The notes beneath the pieces are model-generated. The model ran no database searches, was not told the origin of the DNA, and was given only the letters and a program-made list of their open reading frames with translations. 64,000 nt of DNA, from the NCBI RefSeq assembly GCF_014644295.1, contig NZ_BMKK01000001.1, positions 620,001 to 684,000 on the forward strand, given 5' to 3'. The stretch is from Emticicia aquatilis. GTDB lineage: Bacteria > Bacteroidota > Bacteroidia > Cytophagales > Spirosomataceae. This document shows positions 59,906 to 64,000 of this stretch, one piece after another (positions within the stretch are counted from its first letter, which is position 1; each line of letters opens with the position of its first letter). The position numbers and the translations under genes were made by a program.

Positions 59906-60220
59906 ATGAAACAAACAAGCATTTCAATTGGAGGAAGGCAAAATGTCAACCCCAAAGAAGTCATTCGCCTACAAGCAGATATTAATTATACTCGTGTATT
60001 TCTTGCCGATGGCAAAAAAATACTGGTAGCTACTACACTCAAGGAAATCGAAATTCGGTTTTCGGCTTTCCCAAAATTCGTCCGAATCAATAAGTCAGTC
60101 ATTATCAATATTGACTGCATCAAGTATATCAATGACGAACAAATCATTTTCCAAAATGGCGAAACGCTTACACCCTCTCGACGACGAAAAAAGGCCTTTT
60201 TTGCTATATATCACCATTAA
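59906..60220 (+). CDS. Stand-alone LytTR DNA-binding regulator (fourth paralogue)
   Basis: From the ATG at 59906 the 104-residue product is a bare LytTR domain with EVIRLQADINYTRVFL (15-30), FPKFVRINKSVIIN and the basic end PSRRRKKAFF. The upstream frame beginning with TTG 59876 overlaps the promoter region. The secreted 17-residue-repeat protein gene follows after 25 bases. It shares the DINYT and SRR signatures with the other three paralogues. Phased repeats upstream suggest autoregulation. Confidence 0.83.
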   Translation: MKQTSISIGGRQNVNPKEVIRLQADINYTRVFLADGKKILVATTLKEIEIRFSAFPKFVRINKSVIINIDCIKYINDEQIIFQNGETLTPSRRRKKAFFAIYHH

Positions 60221-60245
60221 TTTAAACGCTTAAAACATCAAAACA

Positions 60246-61838
60246 ATGAAAAAACTTCTCTCTTTGCTCATACCCATCATCGTTATTTGTCAAGCTTATG
60301 CACAAACAAACTTCACGATAAGTAATAACTCTACGAACGTCGAAATTTTACCTTCGGGCGTACGATATAATAGGCCACTAACAACCAGTAGCGAATTTAA
60401 TACGGCACTTGGCCGTGATGCTCTGAATCCTTCAACGAGTGGACAGTTTAATACGGCAGTAGGGATTGCATCGTTACAAGCCAATACTTCTGGTAATCAT
60501 AATACTGCTTATGGCCACGCAACGCTTCTTAGCAATACTACTGGAGGGGCTAATACTGCCATTGGCGTATCGGCATTAATGTATAATACAACTGGTGGAC
60601 TAAACTCTGCATTCGGCTTTGGGGCTTTGCAGAATAATACAACAGGAACTAATAATTCGGCTTTTGGATATGGAGCTTTGAATACTATTTCGACTGGTAG
60701 CTATAATGTAGCTATGGGAAGAGATGCCCTTAAAACCAATACAGCAGATGGCAATGTAGGCATTGGTTATCAGGCATTAACAGCCAACACTACTGGGGTT
60801 TATAATTTAGCCAATGGTTACAAAGCATTATCGGCTAATACAACTGGTAATCAGAATATTGCTATTGGGTATCAGGCAATGCAACTAAGTTCGACAGCCA
60901 ATAATAATATTGCAATGGGATTCAATGCTTTGGCAACAAGTCTGGTTGGAAGTTATAATATTGCCATCGGTAACGGAGCATTATCTTCAAGTTCAGGGGG
61001 AAATAATATAGCGATTGGCGATAAGTCTTTAGGTTCAAATACTTCTGGAAGTGGAAATGTTGCTACTGGAATCGAAAGTTTATATTATAATTCAACGGGA
61101 ATTCTGAATATGGCCTATGGAAACTACACATTGCATCAGAATACGACTGGGATGTTTAATGCTGCTTTCGGCAATATGGTGCTCCGCTATAATACCACTG
61201 GAAATTATAATGTAGGCTTAGGAAACGTTGCCCTTAATTTGAATACTACTGGAATAGGAAATGTAGGAGTAGGCGGAAGTGCTTTAACTTCTAATACAAC
61301 TGGCAACGGAAACGTTGGACTTGGAGGCGAAGCCCTCAGACAAAATTCGGCTGGCAGTTATAATGTTGCGGTAGGCAGTCAAGCGGGGTACAACGAACTT
61401 GGTAGTAATAAACTCTATATCGAAAACTCATCTTCTTCATCTCCGCTCATTGGTGGCGATTTTACCAACGATATCGTTGGTATCAACATGAATATTGCAA
61501 GTTTAGCGGCCAATCCCGACGGTAAATTACAAGTTAATGGCAATGCTCGAATTAGCGGCTCTATTAATGCTTCAACGGTCGTATTTTCGGCCAGTATTAC
61601 CCTTACAGACGCTCATTACAAACTCATTTATACTGGCCCAGGTACTCAATATATAACGCTACCTTCGGCAGCAGGAATTGTTGGTCGTGAATACCTCATC
61701 GTCAATCATGGGCAAGGCTCTTTGCAAACTACCCCCTATACATTCAAAACAGGATTTTCTTCTACTGACCAATATTTACTACCAGGAAATATCCTACATT
61801 TAGTTTCGGATGGTACAGATTGGAGAAAAATCAATTAA
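60246..61838 (+). CDS. Secreted adhesin-like protein with twenty 17-residue repeats
   Basis: The 530-residue product has a signal peptide (ending AYAQ). About twenty units of the pattern NxAxGxxALxxNTTGxx follow (residues 52-384), like the head of trimeric autotransporter adhesins and related beta-roll proteins of phage and Bacteroidetes. The C-terminal part resembles fibre-end domains (LYIENSSSSSPLIGGDF, GKLQVNGNARISGSINAS, YITLPSAAGIVGREYLIVNH). It is expected to form a trimeric beta-helical stalk on the cell surface. No membrane anchor of the YadA type or T9SS end was recognised. It is directly behind a LytTR gene. Confidence 0.82.
   Translation: MKKLLSLLIPIIVICQAYAQTNFTISNNSTNVEILPSGVRYNRPLTTSSEFNTALGRDALNPSTSGQFNTAVGIASLQANTSGNHNTAYGHATLLSNTTGGANTAIGVSALMYNTTGGLNSAFGFGALQNNTTGTNNSAFGYGALNTISTGSYNVAMGRDALKTNTADGNVGIGYQALTANTTGVYNLANGYKALSANTTGNQNIAIGYQAMQLSSTANNNIAMGFNALATSLVGSYNIAIGNGALSSSSGGNNIAIGDKSLGSNTSGSGNVATGIESLYYNSTGILNMAYGNYTLHQNTTGMFNAAFGNMVLRYNTTGNYNVGLGNVALNLNTTGIGNVGVGGSALTSNTTGNGNVGLGGEALRQNSAGSYNVAVGSQAGYNELGSNKLYIENSSSSSPLIGGDFTNDIVGINMNIASLAANPDGKLQVNGNARISGSINASTVVFSASITLTDAHYKLIYTGPGTQYITLPSAAGIVGREYLIVNHGQGSLQTTPYTFKTGFSSTDQYLLPGNILHLVSDGTDWRKIN
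60399..61397 (+). repeat. In-frame 51-bp repeats encoding N-x-A-x-G-x-x-A-L units
   Basis: About twenty units of mostly 17 codons (a few 16) start at 60399 and end with the incomplete unit at 61362. The first position is almost always Asn, the fifth Gly and the ninth Leu. DNA sequences differ between units, so the array is old. Confidence 0.85.
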
Positions 61839-61855
61839 AGAAATATTTCTAAAGC

Positions 61856-61900
61856 ATATAAAGACTTTTTGTTGGCAAGCAAAAGGTCTTTATATTTTTA
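61856..61900 (+). terminator. Intrinsic terminator after the repeat adhesin gene
   Basis: ATATAAAGAC (61856-61865) pairs with GTCTTTATAT (61886-61895), followed by TTTTT. The inner loop can extend the stem with CTTTT and AAAAG. Confidence 0.8.
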
Positions 61901-61929
61901 TTAATTACCATTTCCAACCTCAATTTTCT

Positions 61930-61937
61930 TAAATTTG
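61930..61937 (+). promoter_or_regulatory. -7 element TAAATTTG before the membrane glycosyltransferase-like gene
   Basis: TAAATTTG fits TAnnTTTG exactly and lies 21 bases before the start codon at 61959. No clear TTG is present at -33. Confidence 0.4.
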
Positions 61938-61958
61938 CAGGCCGATAAATATTAAAGC

Positions 61959-63179
61959 ATGCAAAAACTCATCGAAAACTCGCCAATCAAATGGCATCAT
62001 ATACTCTTTTTTAGTCTTTTAGTTGCTATCATTCCGCATACTGGTTTTTGGTTCGACCTCAACAACGACTGGCCACGTTGGTCGGCTTATGCCTTAGAGC
62101 ATGGTTTAAGCCAAATCTATAATTCTGATACCAATTATATGCCTATCTATTTGCACGGCCTATACTGGTTTGGCAAACTTCACGGCACAAAAGAACTCAT
62201 TTACGCCAATAGCTATCAACTCAAATATTTCTTTTTATTGTTCGATTTTGCTGGAGCAATCGCCATTGCTTATGCTCTCCGCAAATACTATACTCGCCAA
62301 TTTGCCGAATACATGTTGCTCTTCAACATGGGATACTTGTACTGCACCACTATTTGGGGACAACTCGACAGTGTACCGACTACCATCGTAATCTTAGCCA
62401 TCATCTGTCTTTTCGAGCGAAAACTCCTCTGGGCATCGCTTTTCTGTACACTATCAATCTACGCCAAGCTGCAAGCCATCGTTTTCTTGCCATTTTTTGC
62501 AATATTACTCGTTTATCAGTTGAGTGTAAAGTTTGATAAAATACTGATTCTGAAAATATTAGCAGTTTCTATCATTGCTCAACTCATTTTGCTCAGTCCA
62601 TTTATTTTGGGTGGAACTTTCAGCAATTTCTTGAAAGTTGTGCGAGAATCCGTCGGTTTCTTTCCTCGTGTTTCGGTTAATGCCTTTAATATTTGGTATT
62701 TATTGCTCAAACAAGACCCCACAAGCATCAACGATACCCTGACTTTTGCAGGCCTTACTTACAAAAAATGGGGTTTCCTCATGTTTTTTGCACTATCAGC
62801 CATTACTTTTCTGCCGCTGATAATCAATACATTAAACACAATTCTTTCTAAAAAATCTTTAGACCAAGACTACTACGCACTACTTTGGTTAACCGCCGCC
62901 ACTACCGCCATAGTTTTCTTTTTTGTGAACACTCAAATGCACGAACGCTACTCGTTTCCTGCTATACCGATGTATTTTGCGTATTCGTTGCTCACTAACC
63001 GTTATTCCATTTTTGCTTTAACTTCGGTTGCTCATCTGATGAATGTTGATGGTACTAATAAGTATTTGGGGCTAAATCCTTACAAACCAGAGTTTACTGC
63101 AATAATTTTCGGTATAATTTTGTTTTTATCATTAGTAAGGCTTTACAAAGGATTTAAGTTTAAATTAATTTTATCATAA
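61959..63179 (+). CDS. Polytopic GT-C-like glycosyltransferase
   Basis: The 406-residue product has about ten membrane helices. Its first loop contains acidic residues (GFWFDLNNDWPRWSAYALEHG), as expected for the metal/donor-binding Asp of GT-C enzymes. Further motifs are WGQLDSVPTTIVI and NTQMHERYSFPAIPMYFAY, the HERY motif seen in mannosyltransferase-like members of the class. The likely job is transfer of a sugar from a polyprenyl-phosphate donor to a lipid, glycan or exported protein at the periplasmic face. Its substrates are unknown. It has its own promoter and no partner gene here. Confidence 0.78.
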   Translation: MQKLIENSPIKWHHILFFSLLVAIIPHTGFWFDLNNDWPRWSAYALEHGLSQIYNSDTNYMPIYLHGLYWFGKLHGTKELIYANSYQLKYFFLLFDFAGAIAIAYALRKYYTRQFAEYMLLFNMGYLYCTTIWGQLDSVPTTIVILAIICLFERKLLWASLFCTLSIYAKLQAIVFLPFFAILLVYQLSVKFDKILILKILAVSIIAQLILLSPFILGGTFSNFLKVVRESVGFFPRVSVNAFNIWYLLLKQDPTSINDTLTFAGLTYKKWGFLMFFALSAITFLPLIINTLNTILSKKSLDQDYYALLWLTAATTAIVFFFVNTQMHERYSFPAIPMYFAYSLLTNRYSIFALTSVAHLMNVDGTNKYLGLNPYKPEFTAIIFGIILFLSLVRLYKGFKFKLILS

Positions 63180-63281
63180 ATTCTATTAAAATAAAATTCA
63201 TGATATTTCCAATAAATACAATTTAAATTATCCATATCAAATATTTCATAATTTTCATTTTTACAATAATTTCAAAATAAA

Positions 63282-63704
63282 TTGAAAATAATAATTTTAA
63301 CTTTTGCTTTTATCTTTTCACTACTTTCTTGCTCTCATAAAATGAACCCCGATAAGTATAAAAAAAGTCAGATAATTTTTGGGAGTGGTGGTGGATTTAC
63401 GAACTTAGTAAACGAATACCATCTGCTCGAAAATGGCAGGCTTTACCACAAAAAAAGTACCGATACAGTTTTTACAGAACTTGGTAAACAAAATAGCGAT
63501 TCAGTAAAGATATTTTTCGACAAAACCAAAGTCTTATTTGATGAAACAAAGGGTTTCCGTGAGCCTGGGAATATGTATTATTTCATAAAATTTAAACACG
63601 ATTCAACCACCAACGAAATTGTTTGGGGAGCTTCCAAAGAAACTTCGCCAGCAAAAGCAAAAGATTTGTACAAGGAATTGATGAATTTAGTAAATTTGAA
63701 ATAA
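63282..63704 (+). CDS. Small lipoprotein of unknown function
   Basis: The 140-residue product starts at a TTG codon and has a lipoprotein signal (IIILTFAFIFSLLSC, lipobox LLSC). The mature part contains GSGGGFTNLVNEYHLLENGR and a predicted beta-rich core. I do not recognise a family. The TTG start is chosen because the signal peptide begins there and no upstream ATG is in frame. The 102 bases before it are very AT-rich. Confidence 0.6.
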   Translation: MKIIILTFAFIFSLLSCSHKMNPDKYKKSQIIFGSGGGFTNLVNEYHLLENGRLYHKKSTDTVFTELGKQNSDSVKIFFDKTKVLFDETKGFREPGNMYYFIKFKHDSTTNEIVWGASKETSPAKAKDLYKELMNLVNLK

Positions 63705-63786
63705 CTTGGTATTCCTCAGCAACTACGGAGACAATTTACCTCTTTGGCATAATATATACCTCATTAAACAAAGCTTCCAAATAATT

Positions 63787-64000
63787 ATGAGACTGACTTT
63801 TATCTTCCTTTTTTTTGCCGCAACAAGCACTTTCGCTCAGAAAGGTTTCGACAAAAAACATAAACCAGCGGCAGGAAAAAATGACTTGCCAACAGGGCAA
63901 TTTATTGAAGTTGATGGGCAAAAAAATGACAGAAATGCTCGCCAATCAAGCCTACCCGCTATATCAACAAAGTTTGTGAGTAAACTAAAAGTAACCCACG
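63787..64000 (+). CDS. Secreted protein, N-terminal part only (cut by window edge)
   Basis: An ATG at 63787 opens a frame with a clear signal peptide (MRLTFIFLFFAATSTFAQ) that stays open to the window edge, 71 codons. The mature start is lysine-rich (KGFDKKHKPAAGKNDLP). After a run of seven A residues at 63922-63928 the +1 frame reads more naturally (MTEMLANQAYPLYQQSL, then TGA 63977-63979), so a frameshift there is possible. The function is unknown. Confidence 0.5.
   Translation, partial: MRLTFIFLFFAATSTFAQKGFDKKHKPAAGKNDLPTGQFIEVDGQKNDRNARQSSLPAISTKFVSKLKVTH

Noticed and set aside
60399-61397. 51-bp repeats as a non-coding array
   Set aside because: They keep the frame without stops and encode a known adhesin-like pattern.

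Overview
This is a low-GC, gene-dense stretch of a Bacteroidota chromosome, most likely a member of the Cytophagales (Emticicia/Runella-like; that guess is weak). The evidence is: promoters of the TAnnTTTG (-7) type, almost no Shine-Dalgarno sequences, a PorP/SprF type IX secretion protein, 7TMR-DISM sensor kinases, a hybrid kinase fused to an AraC domain, many Sec-exported repeat proteins, and a complete 2-oxoglutarate dehydrogenase operon. I saw no rRNA, tRNA, CRISPR array, transposase, integrase or recognised defence system. No gap without a gene exceeds 300 bases.

Layout. 1-6.6 kb: an exported MTA/SAH nucleosidase with a PatB-type C-S lyase, a degenerate sigma factor with its membrane anti-sigma partner, an uncharacterised protein, and a one-piece hybrid kinase/AraC regulator. 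6.8-13.2 kb: a single-domain LytTR regulator preceded by a perfect 21-bp-spaced direct repeat and followed by a 1970-residue secreted repeat protein. 13.3-17.5 kb: an esterase, a Crp/Fnr regulator, and on the minus strand a K+ channel, a bestrophin and an LCIB-type beta-carbonic anhydrase, the most intriguing group in the window. 17.7-24.8 kb: a Reg_prop/Y_Y_Y kinase with a NarL-type regulator, then exported proteins whose promoter region, together with the end of the regulator gene, is duplicated. 24.8-29 kb: a secreted fibre-like protein, a second LytTR regulator and a secreted protein with a GH5-like domain. 29.8-37.7 kb: two KAS III enzymes, an MG2/plug protein, an Rrf2 regulator, and M23 and NlpC/P60 cell-wall peptidases. 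37.8-45.5 kb: a minus-strand LytTR/NarL/kinase operon, an unknown secreted protein and a GH36 alpha-galactosidase. 45.6-49.4 kb: an HxlR regulator divergent from a five-gene operon (DJ-1/PfpI, VOC, barrel-like protein, second bestrophin, Rossmann reductase). 49.5-56.7 kb: PorP/SprF and sucA-sucB-DUF4177-lpdA. 56.7-64 kb: a NarL/kinase operon with membrane and secreted partners, a fourth LytTR regulator with a 17-residue-repeat adhesin-like protein, a GT-C-like membrane protein, and two small exported proteins, the last cut by the window edge.

Two themes tie the window together. First, four very similar stand-alone LytTR proteins, all with a DINYT signature and an SRR tail, occur here; three sit immediately before a large exported repeat protein, two of those behind helically phased direct repeats. 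This suggests cis-acting LytTR/surface-protein cassettes. Second, bestrophins occur twice, once beside an LCIB-family carbonic anhydrase, the combination known from the algal CO2-concentrating mechanism, here in what appears to be a non-photosynthetic bacterium.
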